DNA of 64,000 bases from Prochlorococcus sp. AG-436-O11 (GTDB lineage Bacteria > Cyanobacteriota > Cyanobacteriia > PCC-6307 > Cyanobiaceae), in the NCBI GenBank assembly GCA_003212535.1, contig QCPO01000004.1, forward strand, positions 1 through 64,000, read 5' to 3'. Below are positions 45,787 to 55,039 of this stretch, in pieces. The translations under genes and the position numbers were made by a program. Within the stretch, counting starts at the first letter, position 1, and each line of letters starts with the position of its first letter. A model generated the notes under the pieces. It worked only from the letters and a program-made list of their open reading frames with translations. It was not told where the DNA came from and made no database searches.

Positions 45787-46491
45787 TTAACTTATTAAAG
45801 AACCTATAGGCTTCCCTGCAACTGCTTTGGAGATATTCCCTTTTTTAAAGATATCAAAAACCATTATTGGAATATTGTTATCTTTGCAAAGAGCAATAGC
45901 AGTACTATCCATTACTGCTATCTCATCACTAAGTACTTGTTGATAACTAAGAGAAGAATATTTTTTTGCTTCTTGAAATTTGTTCGGATCACAATCATAA
46001 ACCCCATCAACTTTAGTAGCCTTCATAACAACTTCAGCGTTTATCTCGGCTGCTCTTAAAGCAGCAGTTGTGTCAGTGGTAAAAAATGGATTTCCACATC
46101 CACCCCCAAAAACTACTACTCTCCCCTTTTCTAGATGTCTCATTGCTCTTCTTCTAATATACGGTTCGGCAATTTCTTGCATTTCAATAGCAGTTTGGAC
46201 TCTGGTTGCTACCCCAACTCTTTCTAGTCCATCTTGAAGTGAAATTGCGTTCATTACTGTTGCTAACATTCCAACATAATCTGCTGTAGCTCTGTCCATA
46301 CCATCAGCAGACCCTTTAAGTCCCCTAAAGATGTTTCCCCCACCAACAACTATTGCAAGTTGAACATTATTTGATACTACATCTGAAACGTCTTCAGCAA
46401 TTGATTGAACTATAGCGGGGTCTATTCCATAAGGTTTTTCACCCATTAGTGCTTCGCCACTAAGCTTTAAAAGAACTCTTTTGTAAGTCAT
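45787..46491 (-). CDS. pyrH: Uridylate kinase (UMP kinase)
   Basis: PyrH phosphorylates UMP to UDP for RNA, DNA and envelope precursors. The 234-residue protein has the amino-acid-kinase fold: [18 protein letters not shown], then [11 protein letters not shown], the [12 protein letters not shown] block and [21 protein letters not shown], which are the bacterial UMP kinase signatures. Length is normal. The ATG at 46491 is followed by frr downstream, and cobO lies upstream after about 120 bases. Confidence 0.97.
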   Translation of the reverse strand: MTYKRVLLKLSGEALMGEKPYGIDPAIVQSIAEDVSDVVSNNVQLAIVVGGGNIFRGLKGSADGMDRATADYVGMLATVMNAISLQDGLERVGVATRVQTAIEMQEIAEPYIRRRAMRHLEKGRVVVFGGGCGNPFFTTDTTAALRAAEINAEVVMKATKVDGVYDCDPNKFQEAKKYSSLSYQQVLSDEIAVMDSTAIALCKDNNIPIMVFDIFKKGNISKAVAGKPIGSLIS

Positions 46492-46614
46492 TCAATAATC
46501 ATACTTTTAAGACCTTAGCAAGTAAACATAAAGAATTTATTATTTATTCAGATATTGCTTTCGTCTTTAAACATTTCTCTATCTACCTAGACTAAATAAA
46601 AAAAATTTATTTTA

Positions 46615-47307
46615 CTAAAACTCAATGCACTTTTGAGCTTTTATCCCTTGCTCTTTAAAAGGATGCTTAATAAGCTTCATTTCTGTTACTAGATCCGCAT
46701 AATTAATAATTGACTCTGATGCTCCTCTTCCAGTTAAAACTATATGATTTTTTCTTTTGTTTAAGCTTTTTATAAATGTAATTATTTCTTCAGAAGTGAG
46801 ATATCCAAGTTTTGTGGCTATATTGATTTCATCAAGAATTATAAGTTTATAAGATTCATCCTTTATATATTTTTTAGCAAGATGCCATGCTTCTTTAACT
46901 AATTTTTCATCCTTAATTCTATTTTGTGTTTCCCAAGTAAACCCTTCACCCAATGCATGCCAAGATATATTTGAAGATAAATTTCTGAGAGCTTTTTCTT
47001 CTCCCGTATTCCAACCTCCTTTAATAAATTGAATAATAGCTACTTTTTGACCATGTCCTATAGTTCTTAACGCCATTCCTAAAGAGGCAGTTGTTTTCCC
47101 TTTGCCATTGCCAGTAAAAACAATTAATAATCCTTTTTTTTCTTTTCTTATTTTTAGCCTCTTTAATTGAATATCTTTTCTTTTCTGCATTCTTTGTTTA
47201 TACAAACTTTCATCCTTCTCAGGTGATGACATACCCCCAATCCCAAGCTGTTTGGCTTGATGATCAAGGTTTGAGATGTTTTCTGAAGATAATTGTTCTT
47301 CTGGCAT
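46615..47307 (-). CDS. cobO: Corrinoid adenosyltransferase (CobO/BtuR)
   Basis: CobO transfers adenosyl from ATP to reduced cob(I)yrinate a,c-diamide in cobalamin synthesis. The 230-residue protein has the P-loop LLIVFTGNGKGKTTASLGMALR, the block VAIIQFIKGGWNTGEE and IILDEINIATKLGYL, the standard signatures. An N-terminal 40-residue tail (LSSENISNLDHQAKQLGIGG...) precedes the domain, a longer leader than E. coli BtuR. The start is ATG, and the tyrosine recombinase lies immediately upstream on the same strand. Confidence 0.93.
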   Translation of the reverse strand: MPEEQLSSENISNLDHQAKQLGIGGMSSPEKDESLYKQRMQKRKDIQLKRLKIRKEKKGLLIVFTGNGKGKTTASLGMALRTIGHGQKVAIIQFIKGGWNTGEEKALRNLSSNISWHALGEGFTWETQNRIKDEKLVKEAWHLAKKYIKDESYKLIILDEINIATKLGYLTSEEIITFIKSLNKRKNHIVLTGRGASESIINYADLVTEMKLIKHPFKEQGIKAQKCIEF

Positions 47308-47348
47308 GGATTATTAGCTCTTTATAACAATTATAATTCTTTATATAT

Positions 47349-48509
47349 TTATCTATTCTTAATTTTTGAAAGAGCATTATTAACTGCTTGTTGTTGATCT
47401 CTTTTGGTAATCCAGTGATGATAAGTTTGAGTATGTAGGCTAACAGAATGTCCCATCATTCTGGCTGCAACAGTATCTGGTAAATCATAAAAAATTGTCC
47501 TCACTGCCCAGGCATGACGAAGATCGTAAGGTTTTATTTGTAAAGAGTAACGTTTAAACTGGCTTGTAATTTTTTTGCCAATATTCTGTAAAGTTGTAAT
47601 TTTTAGGTCAGTATTAATATTAGGTAGAAGTTCTGGATTATTTCCTAGTTTAAATAATTCAAACTTTTCTACCCATTCTGGATTGAATGGCCAGACTTGA
47701 TGTTCTCCCGTTTTGGTTGACGGTAAAACTCTAATAATTTTGTCCCCAGAGTTTGTTAAAGAGCTCAAATCAGAAAAAAAGACTTCATGATTTCTTAATC
47801 CATATGTAGCCATAAGACCAAAAACAAATTTCCATGATTTGTTGGGAATTTTCACCCATAGTTTTTCAATCATCTCATCAGTTGGTAGATCTCTAAAGCT
47901 GGCTTTTCTTAAACCATATCCTTTAGCATTTAACTTCCAATCTTCAGGAAGTTTAATCTCTAAAAACTTTGCCAAAACACCTAATGAAGTGGCGCATTGT
48001 TTCCTACTTCTGCTACCTTCCTTATAAGTTTCAAGTGTCTTTAAAAAAACATTTCTTAGCTCTGTATTATTGGAAGTATCATAAATATTTAGCATTCTTT
48101 TTAGATAGGGCTTATAAGAACTTCTCCAAGTAGTTTTTCTGGTGCTTGTTAAATATTCATTCTTATTTTCCTTAAAGAAGAATTTCTCAAATTGATTTAT
48201 TTTTGTTGAAAATTCACAATAATTTTGAATTCCTTTTTTGTTATAGTTACTAGCCCAGTTGATCCATTCAAATTGATTTAACTCAAGTTGTAAGTTTAGT
48301 AATTGTAATTTCTTTTCAGCAGCTTTTAATCCAGAAATATCAGCCTTAAGACCGAGAGATATTCTTTGAACTTTGAAATTATTTTTATCTTCTTTTGTAG
48401 GGAGAGAACCTCTAATATTAAGTGTTTCACCCCTTTTCTCAATTCTAAGCTTGCTTCCTTGAGTAGCAAATTTATCATTGACATTATTAATTTCCTGAAT
48501 TACGTTCAT
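47349..48509 (-). CDS. Tyrosine recombinase (phage-integrase family)
   Basis: This 386-residue protein has a C-terminal tyrosine-recombinase catalytic domain. Box I Arg lies in YGLRNHEVFFSDL, a Lys in STKTGEHQVWP, box II in YDLRHAWAVRTIF, then MMGHSVSLHTQTYHHW with the His and the nucleophile Tyr. The usual first His of box II (HxLR) is Tyr here. The N-terminal part is helical and Lys-rich, a possible SAM-like core-binding domain. It is close to hemH and cobO, with no tRNA, excisionase or phage genes near it, so I read it as a resident core gene rather than an active prophage integrase. Target site unknown. Confidence 0.78.
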   Translation of the reverse strand: MNVIQEINNVNDKFATQGSKLRIEKRGETLNIRGSLPTKEDKNNFKVQRISLGLKADISGLKAAEKKLQLLNLQLELNQFEWINWASNYNKKGIQNYCEFSTKINQFEKFFFKENKNEYLTSTRKTTWRSSYKPYLKRMLNIYDTSNNTELRNVFLKTLETYKEGSRSRKQCATSLGVLAKFLEIKLPEDWKLNAKGYGLRKASFRDLPTDEMIEKLWVKIPNKSWKFVFGLMATYGLRNHEVFFSDLSSLTNSGDKIIRVLPSTKTGEHQVWPFNPEWVEKFELFKLGNNPELLPNINTDLKITTLQNIGKKITSQFKRYSLQIKPYDLRHAWAVRTIFYDLPDTVAARMMGHSVSLHTQTYHHWITKRDQQQAVNNALSKIKNR

Positions 48510-48574
48510 TTACTTATATAATTGACCATATAATGACGTTTTTAATGTTTTTTTTCAATCTCCATCAAATTTAA

Positions 48575-49750
48575 ATGGAAAAGATAGGCATCCTACTAAT
48601 GAATTTAGGGGGGCCTGAACGCATTACCGATGTTGGCCCATTTTTATATAATCTTTTTTCCGATCCTGAAATAATTAGGACACCTTTCCCTATCTTTCAG
48701 AAGCCTTTAGCATGGTTAATAAGTACACTTAGGAGTACTAGTTCCCAGCAGGCTTATCTTGCTATAGGTGGTGGATCTCCCATTCGAAGGATAACTGAAA
48801 AACAAGCTAGAGAATTACAAAGTAAGTTAAGAGAAAGGGGGTTAAATGCTACTACATACATTGCTATGAGATATTGGCATCCTTTTACAGAATCAGCTAT
48901 CGCTGATATGAAAGCAGAGGGGATAGAACAAATTGTTGTGTTACCTTTGTATCCACATTTTTCAATAAGTACAAGTGGATCTAGCTTCAGAGAATTAAAA
49001 AAATTGCGCGACTGTGATAATGACTTTAAAGAAATCCCATTGAGATGTATAAGAAGTTGGTTTAGTCAACCAGGATATTTAAAGTCTATGGTTGAATTGA
49101 TTTCTGAACAAATCTCTCTTTGTGAATCACCTACAAATGCTCATATATTTTTTACTGCTCATGGAGTTCCTAAGAGCTACGTCGAGGAAGCTGGAGATCC
49201 TTATAAAAATCAAATTGAAGATTGTTCTTTATTAATAATCAATGAACTTGAGAAATATTTAGGCCATAGTAATCCTTATACACTTTCCTATCAAAGCAGA
49301 GTTGGTCCAGTCGAATGGTTGAAACCTTATACAGAAGATGTTTTGAAAGATCTCGGGAGATCAAAGGTTAATGATTTAATTGTGGTTCCTATAAGTTTCG
49401 TTGGTGAACATATTGAAACTTTGCAAGAAATTGACATTGAATATAAAGAACTTGCGGAAAAAGCAGGTATTAAAAATTTCAGGAGGGTGAAAGCTTTAAA
49501 TACTCACCACACTTTTATTGAGGGACTCAGTGATTTAGTTATTTCCTGTCTTGAAGGACCTATTGTAAATATAGAAGAGGCTTCGCAATTACCTGAGAAA
49601 GTAAAACTTTATCCCCAGGAAAAATGGCAATGGGGGTGGAATAATAGTTCCGAAGTATGGAATGGTAGGGTTGCAATGATTGTATTTTTAGTACTTTTTA
49701 TTGAACTTATCTCAGGTGCTGGTCCTTTACATAGATTAGGAATCTTATAA
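48575..49750 (+). CDS. hemH: Ferrochelatase with C-terminal HLIP-like helix
   Basis: HemH inserts Fe2+ into protoporphyrin IX. The 391-residue protein has [17 protein letters not shown], the [15 protein letters not shown] block containing the active-site His, and [17 protein letters not shown] with the metal-binding Glu. Residues 350-391 hold a chlorophyll-binding-like helix ([21 protein letters not shown]), the HLIP-type tail known from cyanobacterial and plant ferrochelatases. The tail may place the enzyme at the thylakoid. The ATG is divergent from the recombinase gene across about 65 bases. Confidence 0.96.
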   Translation: MEKIGILLMNLGGPERITDVGPFLYNLFSDPEIIRTPFPIFQKPLAWLISTLRSTSSQQAYLAIGGGSPIRRITEKQARELQSKLRERGLNATTYIAMRYWHPFTESAIADMKAEGIEQIVVLPLYPHFSISTSGSSFRELKKLRDCDNDFKEIPLRCIRSWFSQPGYLKSMVELISEQISLCESPTNAHIFFTAHGVPKSYVEEAGDPYKNQIEDCSLLIINELEKYLGHSNPYTLSYQSRVGPVEWLKPYTEDVLKDLGRSKVNDLIVVPISFVGEHIETLQEIDIEYKELAEKAGIKNFRRVKALNTHHTFIEGLSDLVISCLEGPIVNIEEASQLPEKVKLYPQEKWQWGWNNSSEVWNGRVAMIVFLVLFIELISGAGPLHRLGIL

Positions 49751-49848
49751 ATAGCTTAGTTTCTTAATTAGTTTAAATTTAATATGAATAAATTTCTGAC
49801 ATTACATTTCTAAATTGGCCAAAACTATTTAATTAAGTTTAGTATTTA

Positions 49849-49864
49849 ATATATATATATATAT
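49849..49864. repeat. (AT)8 dinucleotide repeat before ilvB
   Basis: Eight AT units lie 12 bases before the ilvB GTG start. Dinucleotide tracts are prone to length change; here it is non-coding. It may fall in the leader or promoter of ilvB, but no -35/-10 pair can be fixed. Confidence 0.9.
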
Positions 49865-49876
49865 TGAATTTCTTTA

Positions 49877-51640
49877 GTGACTCTTACTTCGAGACCTTTG
49901 TCAAAAGGTGATTCAGAAAATAAACATCCTTTATGGATTACTGGTGCTGATGCACTAATGGATTCGCTAAAAATACATGGTGTGAAGGTAATATTTGGAT
50001 ATCCTGGTGGAGCTATACTCCCAATTTATGATGCTGTACATAAGGCGGAACAAGATGGATGGTTAAAACATTATATGGTTAGGCATGAACAAGGTGGTTC
50101 TCATGCGGCGGATGGATATGCTAGATCTACTGGGGAAGTAGGAGTATGCTTTGGAACTTCAGGCCCTGGAGCAACTAATTTAGTAACAGGAATTGCCACT
50201 GCACAAATGGATTCGGTCCCTATGGTAGTAGTTACAGGCCAAGTCCCAAGACCTGCTATTGGTACAGATGCTTTTCAAGAGACTGATATTTTTGGTATAA
50301 CTCTTCCAATAGTTAAACATTCATGGGTAATTAGAGATCCTTCAGACATATCAAAGGTAGTCTCAGAAGCTTTTTTCATAGCGTCTTCTGGAAGACCCGG
50401 TCCTGTTTTAATAGATATACCAAAAGATGTAGGCCAAGAATTCTTTAATTATGAAAGGATTTTACCTGGAGAGATTATTCCTAAAGGATTTAAAAGGAAT
50501 GGAGAAATAAATGATTGCGATATTAAAAAAACAATTGAATTAATAGAAGAGTCTGAAAGACCATTACTTTATGTTGGCGGTGGCGCTATCTCTTCAGGTG
50601 CTCATGAAGAAATTGCAATTTTAGCTAATAATTATCAAATCCCTGTGACGACTACTTTGATGGGTAAAGGTGCTTTTGATGAAAAACATAATTTGTCTGT
50701 TGGGATGTTAGGAATGCATGGAACTGCATATGCAAACTTTGCAGTTACAGAATGCGATCTTTTAATAGCTATTGGGGCTAGATTCGATGATAGGGTTACT
50801 GGGAAACTTGATACCTTTGCCCCCACTGCTAAGGTAATTCATATAGATATTGATCCCGCAGAAGTCAATAAAAATAGACGAGTAGATGTAGCAATCGTTT
50901 CTGATGTAGCTAAAGCTGTTCGTAAAGTTAATGAAAATTTTTCAAATAATAAAACTTCTTTAGATAAAAAGAATTGGTTAGAAAAAATTAATTACTGGAA
51001 AAATAAGCACCCTTTATTTATGCCTCCAGCTGAAGGTGAAATTTACCCTCAGGAAGTTCTCTTAAAAGTTAGGGATTGTTCTCCAGAAGCTTATATAACT
51101 ACAGATGTAGGTCAACATCAAATGTGGGCTGCTCAGTATCTCAGAAATGCTCCAAGGAAATGGATCAGTAGCGCAGGTTTAGGTACTATGGGTTTTGGAT
51201 TGCCTGCAGCAATTGGGGTTAAGGCAGCCTTGCCTAATTCGGATGTAATTTGCATAGCAGGAGATGCTAGCGTCTTGATGAACATACAAGAATTAGGCAC
51301 TTTATCTCAGTATGGTTTAAATATAAAATTGGTTATTATAAATAATCGTTGGCAGGGAATGGTAAGGCAATGGCAAGAAAGCTTCTATGACGAAAGGTAC
51401 TCTTCCTCTGATATGAGTTGTGGAGAACCTGATTTTGTAAAACTAGCAGAATCATTTGGTCTCAAGGGATACTTAATTTCTGATAGGAAACAGTTATTAG
51501 ATGAATTTAAATCTGCATTAAATTTTGATGGACCTGCGTTGATCAATATTCTTGTGAGGAGAGCAGAAAATTGCTACCCAATGGTACCTCCAGGGAAAAG
51601 TAATGCACAAATGGTTGGATATGTTAATAGTGAAAACTAA
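49877..51640 (+). CDS. ilvB: Acetolactate synthase large subunit
   Basis: This 587-residue thiamine-diphosphate and FAD enzyme makes acetolactate or acetohydroxybutyrate in branched-chain amino acid synthesis. The N-terminal [20 protein letters not shown] contains the catalytic region leading to the Glu in [15 protein letters not shown]. The central GVAATNLVTG-like block is [21 protein letters not shown], and the C-terminal thiamine site is [31 protein letters not shown]. It starts with GTG. The small regulatory subunit (ilvN) is not beside it. The upstream (AT)8 tract is unusual. Confidence 0.96.
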   Translation: MTLTSRPLSKGDSENKHPLWITGADALMDSLKIHGVKVIFGYPGGAILPIYDAVHKAEQDGWLKHYMVRHEQGGSHAADGYARSTGEVGVCFGTSGPGATNLVTGIATAQMDSVPMVVVTGQVPRPAIGTDAFQETDIFGITLPIVKHSWVIRDPSDISKVVSEAFFIASSGRPGPVLIDIPKDVGQEFFNYERILPGEIIPKGFKRNGEINDCDIKKTIELIEESERPLLYVGGGAISSGAHEEIAILANNYQIPVTTTLMGKGAFDEKHNLSVGMLGMHGTAYANFAVTECDLLIAIGARFDDRVTGKLDTFAPTAKVIHIDIDPAEVNKNRRVDVAIVSDVAKAVRKVNENFSNNKTSLDKKNWLEKINYWKNKHPLFMPPAEGEIYPQEVLLKVRDCSPEAYITTDVGQHQMWAAQYLRNAPRKWISSAGLGTMGFGLPAAIGVKAALPNSDVICIAGDASVLMNIQELGTLSQYGLNIKLVIINNRWQGMVRQWQESFYDERYSSSDMSCGEPDFVKLAESFGLKGYLISDRKQLLDEFKSALNFDGPALINILVRRAENCYPMVPPGKSNAQMVGYVNSEN

Positions 51641-51707
51641 TTTTGCGAAGGTAGTAGAAATTAACTATAAAATAAATATAAAATTTAACTAATTCAAAAA
51701 TTCTCAC

Positions 51708-52058
51708 TTGAATAATATTTCAAAATTATTAATCATTTTTCTTCTGTTTCTTCTAAACCCACTTAAAGCACATTCCGCAGAAATCCTGCAAATCAATAGC
51801 TCTAAAATTGTTTTAGTAGGAGATCAAAATAGAAATCTTACAATTAGATTATTTTGTGTAGATGTAAATGATAATGATGAGCTAAAAGCAATTGCTCTTC
51901 TTAAGAAAGAATTTCCAAAAGGGAGTAAGGTGAAAATAAAACCTTTTGGACTCAAAGAAAATGCTCTCATAGCAAAAGTTTTTAACATTAAGGGTAATAA
52001 AGAAATGTCTGATTTATTAGTTTCTAAAAATTTAACAAAACAAGACTGTTTAAATTAA
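51708..52058 (+). CDS. Secreted staphylococcal-nuclease-like protein
   Basis: This 116-residue protein has an N-terminal hydrophobic signal sequence (LLIIFLLFLLNPLKAHSA) ending before EILQ. The mature domain resembles a short SNase/OB-fold module: KIVLVGDQNRNLTIRLFCVDV and KGSKVKIKPFGLKENALIAKVF. The usual Arg/Glu catalytic residues of SNase are not clearly conserved, so nuclease activity is uncertain. It starts with TTG. It is convergent with pgeF across seven bases. Confidence 0.62.
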   Translation: MNNISKLLIIFLLFLLNPLKAHSAEILQINSSKIVLVGDQNRNLTIRLFCVDVNDNDELKAIALLKKEFPKGSKVKIKPFGLKENALIAKVFNIKGNKEMSDLLVSKNLTKQDCLN

Positions 52059-52065
52059 ATACTAA

Positions 52066-52839
52066 TTATGGACATATAAAATTCCATTGTCTTAATGTTG
52101 TTTTGCTTCTTCTCCAAGAATTAAATTCATTATTTAATTCATATGTACATAGATTGGAGATTTCAATATTTGTATTGGGAATATTTTCATTTACAAGTTG
52201 CATGTAAGCATATTTTCTGAGATCTAGCTGAATTAAGTTTTGATTTTTAGCGATATCCAAATTCCTCATATTAAATATATTTTCAGTATTCTTTGGGGAG
52301 TGGGTTAATCCGTTATCTCTTAATCTTTTATCAAATTCCTTGAGGGTTTTTTTATCAACAAGATAATTTTTCTTTGATATTGATGGGCCTATGGCAACAA
52401 GTAGATCATCTCTTGAACTTCCTATTTTATCAAATATTTTAAGTAGATTGTTTATTATTTTTTTTTCTAAACCCTTCCTTCCACAGTGAACAGCGGCAAC
52501 AAATCTTTTACTTTTATCTGCGAACAAAATTGGCATGCAATCAGCAGTATAAATCCACAAATTTTGATTTAATTTATCGGAAACTATACCATCAGCTTCA
52601 ATTTGATTCCATTTTTGAGTACCTGATCCAAAAACTATTTTATCACTGTGGATCTGCTTTAAAACACAATTTAGATAATTTTTCCTGAATACTATTGGTG
52701 GAGATTTTTCAGAGTTTAATTTTGTAAAAAAACCATGCGTAAATTTATTTTTATAGAGAATAGGGGATGAGTAATATATAAATTTTTTGTTCTTAAAAGA
52801 AATTTCTGTTTTTGAGAAATTTATTTCGTTATATTGAAT
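52066..52839 (-). CDS. pgeF: Purine nucleoside phosphorylase/laccase-domain protein (YfiH/PgeF, DUF152), apparent ATT start
   Basis: The domain is complete when read upstream of the usual start codons. It contains THGFFTKLNSE, KQIHSDKIVFGSG, WNQIEADGIVSDK, the ligand pair in LWIYTADCMPIL and HCGRKGLEKKI, all typical of the DUF152/YfiH family. YfiH-like proteins use Cys and His residues for Zn and metabolise nucleosides, or edit peptidoglycan precursors. The frame between the upstream stop and residue 94 contains no ATG, GTG or TTG. An AGGAGG at 52846-52851 stands six bases before ATT at 52839, which I take as the start, giving 257 residues. A start at TTG 52560 would remove a third of the fold. 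The gene follows the Tab2 gene on the same strand. Confidence 0.8.
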   Translation of the reverse strand: MQYNEINFSKTEISFKNKKFIYYSSPILYKNKFTHGFFTKLNSEKSPPIVFRKNYLNCVLKQIHSDKIVFGSGTQKWNQIEADGIVSDKLNQNLWIYTADCMPILFADKSKRFVAAVHCGRKGLEKKIINNLLKIFDKIGSSRDDLLVAIGPSISKKNYLVDKKTLKEFDKRLRDNGLTHSPKNTENIFNMRNLDIAKNQNLIQLDLRKYAYMQLVNENIPNTNIEISNLCTYELNNEFNSWRRSKTTLRQWNFICP

Positions 52840-52845
52840 AATTTT

Positions 52846-52851
52846 CCTCCT
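52846..52851 (-). promoter_or_regulatory. Strong Shine-Dalgarno AGGAGG before the ATT start of pgeF
   Basis: AGGAGG on the minus strand lies six bases before ATT (52837-52839) and five bases after the stop of the upstream Tab2-family gene. Such a good site is rare in this window, and its spacing marks the ATT as the likely initiation codon. Confidence 0.7.
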
Positions 52852-52855
52852 TATT

Positions 52856-53761
52856 TTATGAAATTAATTGCATATCTCTTAAGATCCAAAACCCTGCAAA
52901 TTTTTGAATGTAGGGTGTCGATTGTATAGAGATAAATTGATAACCTAAAGCATTTATTTTGTTATTTGCGAACTTTTCAGTTAATTTGTTTGCATCTTGA
53001 TCTGGCAACTCTGTTACCAGCCATTTATCGTCTTCTGAAGCTTCAAGTATAAGTTGGTTCTTTTTAATTATTAATTTTACCGGTTCTAAGCTACTAAACC
53101 AAGCAGCAAGAGCCAAAGATCTATTTTTGCTGAAAAGTCTTAGTCCAGGAACTGATATGTTTTCATCTAATGAATCCTGAATTGGGAAAATATCTCCAAA
53201 TTCAATAGGCCAGCTTTGGGATGACTTTAATTCACCTATAGTTATTTCAGAGATTGTTAATGCATCTCCCCTAACCGCTTCTGGTAGAGGTTTAGCGTCA
53301 TTTTCGATTTTAGATGTAAATGTTGGAGCTAATACACCTTTTACATAACCTTTTTCCTTAGGGTAAATTTCTTTCTCAAGAAATTCGATCCTTTCTAACA
53401 AGTCATAAGTTCTTCTACTCACTAATGTTTCAATTCCAATACTTTCAATAGATTTCTTAATTATAGATTTCATTGACGATCTCCAAAATCGAATTTTGTT
53501 AGGTTTGGCCCAACCTTTTTGCTTCGCATCATTAAGTGCTTCAGCTAAAGCTTTTGTCAGCCAAATTGAATTCACTTCACTTGCGGGGCATATTTTATTC
53601 CAAAGAAATATTTCGTCTGTTTTGAAAGTTTTGCTTGATGAGATGATTAATTCCCATCTTTTTTTTCCATTTTCTTCGATTACTGGCCTAGAATAAAAGT
53701 CCAGTTCCCAATTTGAAATTTTTAGCTCAAGATTAGAATCTTTTTGTGTATTGAGGATCAT
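52856..53761 (-). CDS. Tab2/Atab2-family RNA-binding protein
   Basis: This 301-residue protein matches the Tab2 (DUF1092) family, named for the plastid factor required for psaB translation and photosystem I accumulation. Hallmarks are the N-terminal NWELDFYSRPVIEENGKKRWELII and FLWNKICPASEVNSIWLTKAL, then RFWRSSMKSIIKKS and YPKEKGYVKGVLAPTFTSK. Photosystem translation or assembly is the inference from the family; no direct evidence exists here. The start is ATG at 53761. The pgeF frame begins 17 bases after its stop. Confidence 0.85.
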   Translation of the reverse strand: MILNTQKDSNLELKISNWELDFYSRPVIEENGKKRWELIISSSKTFKTDEIFLWNKICPASEVNSIWLTKALAEALNDAKQKGWAKPNKIRFWRSSMKSIIKKSIESIGIETLVSRRTYDLLERIEFLEKEIYPKEKGYVKGVLAPTFTSKIENDAKPLPEAVRGDALTISEITIGELKSSQSWPIEFGDIFPIQDSLDENISVPGLRLFSKNRSLALAAWFSSLEPVKLIIKKNQLILEASEDDKWLVTELPDQDANKLTEKFANNKINALGYQFISIQSTPYIQKFAGFWILRDMQLIS

Positions 53762-53773
53762 TTTTTTTCTAAG

Positions 53774-54976
53774 TTATTTATCGAAAAGGGTTTTAGTTTT
53801 TAGTGCTCTATCAGAAGCTTCAGCCATTACTGTCTGTTTATCAATAATTAATTCTCCTGCAGAGTTTTCTAAAAGTGCTGTATTTAAACCAATTCGACCT
53901 TTCTCAAGATCAATTTCAGTTACTAGAGCCTTTATAGTTTCTCCTTCAACAAAAATTTCTCGTAAAGACCGAATCGATCCTTTTGTTAGAGAAGATTGAT
54001 GAAGAAGTCCACTTGCTCCCCCTAAATCAACAAAAAATCCATATGGTTTTATTGCTAAAACTTCACCTTCAATTAGTTGCCCTAATTTTAGATTCGCAAA
54101 TTTCGAGACTAATGATGCCTTCTTTTCAGAAAGAACTAATTTTCTGGATTCTGGATTGACTTCTAGAAAAGCTACTTTCAAAGTTTTGCCCACTAGAGAT
54201 TGATGATCTTTCCCTTCTTCAAGTTGTGATCTTGGAATAAATCCTCTTAATCCATCAACATCACAAGTAAGTCCACCCCTATTAAATCCATTAATTAAAA
54301 CTTCAATTAATTCACCGTTTTTTGCTGAATTTGAAACTTTTTCCCAACTTTGTCTAAGAATTAATGCTCTAGCACTTACTGTCACCATCCCATCTGCATT
54401 TTGTTCTTTGATAACCAAAACTTCCATTTCAAGACCATTAGGAAATTTGTCTTTAAAATTAGTAATCACTCCTAATCCACATTCTTTTTTTGGCATAAAG
54501 CCAGGGGCTTTGCCTCCAATGTCAACATAAAGGCCATCACTTTCTGTAGCTATAACTTTACCTGTAATTGTCTCTCCTGCAGTGCCTATTGGCTCATTCG
54601 CATTTAAGGCCTCAAGAAATGCACTTTCATCAAAGTCGAATTCATCAACTTTTCTTTCTAATGGAATTTCTTTGCTCTCATCTAAAAAATTAAGGGGTTT
54701 ATTTAAGTCTTCGTAATAATTACTTCCGTTATTAAAGCTTTCTTTATTGTTGTTAATTTCTACTTTTCTTTTGTCTTGAATAAATTGAGGTTTTGTAGTA
54801 TTTACTTCGGTCTTAATTGTTTTAGGGGTGTTTTTATTTTCATTCTCTAATTCATCCTTCTCTTTCGCAGACTCCTTTTTGCTTATGTGGAGAACCTGAA
54901 GAGGTTTCTTTAAGTTTTCATTATTGCCCTTAATTTGTTTATTATTTTGGGCATTATTATCACTAACTCCCTTCAT
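53774..54976 (-). CDS. Ribosomal protein S1 paralogue with three S1 domains
   Basis: This 400-residue protein has a low-complexity, Asn/Lys/Glu-rich N-terminal region of about 130 residues. Three S1 RNA-binding domains follow: GETITGKVIATESDGLYVDIGGKAPGF, GELIEVLINGFNRGGLTCDVDGLRGF and GQLIEGEVLAIKPYGFFVDLGGASGL. The C-terminal tail is short. Cyanobacteria usually carry two S1-type genes; the paralogue (Rps1b-like) often lies near photosynthesis genes. It precedes the Tab2 gene on the same strand. Whether it is the ribosomal S1 or a regulatory RNA binder is not settled. Confidence 0.85.
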   Translation of the reverse strand: MKGVSDNNAQNNKQIKGNNENLKKPLQVLHISKKESAKEKDELENENKNTPKTIKTEVNTTKPQFIQDKRKVEINNNKESFNNGSNYYEDLNKPLNFLDESKEIPLERKVDEFDFDESAFLEALNANEPIGTAGETITGKVIATESDGLYVDIGGKAPGFMPKKECGLGVITNFKDKFPNGLEMEVLVIKEQNADGMVTVSARALILRQSWEKVSNSAKNGELIEVLINGFNRGGLTCDVDGLRGFIPRSQLEEGKDHQSLVGKTLKVAFLEVNPESRKLVLSEKKASLVSKFANLKLGQLIEGEVLAIKPYGFFVDLGGASGLLHQSSLTKGSIRSLREIFVEGETIKALVTEIDLEKGRIGLNTALLENSAGELIIDKQTVMAEASDRALKTKTLFDK

Positions 54977-55039
54977 AGGTAAAATAAGAATAATTAATTA
55001 TTAACATACTCTAAATCTTAGTAATCAAAATTAAAATTA

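Noticed and set aside
47349-48509. The recombinase as part of a mobile element or prophage
   Set aside because: No terminal repeats, tRNA target, excisionase or cargo genes are visible around it, and the neighbours are core metabolic genes.
52066-52560. Short pgeF reading from TTG 52560 (164 aa)
   Set aside because: It lacks the N-terminal third of the DUF152 fold that is clearly encoded in the same open frame upstream.
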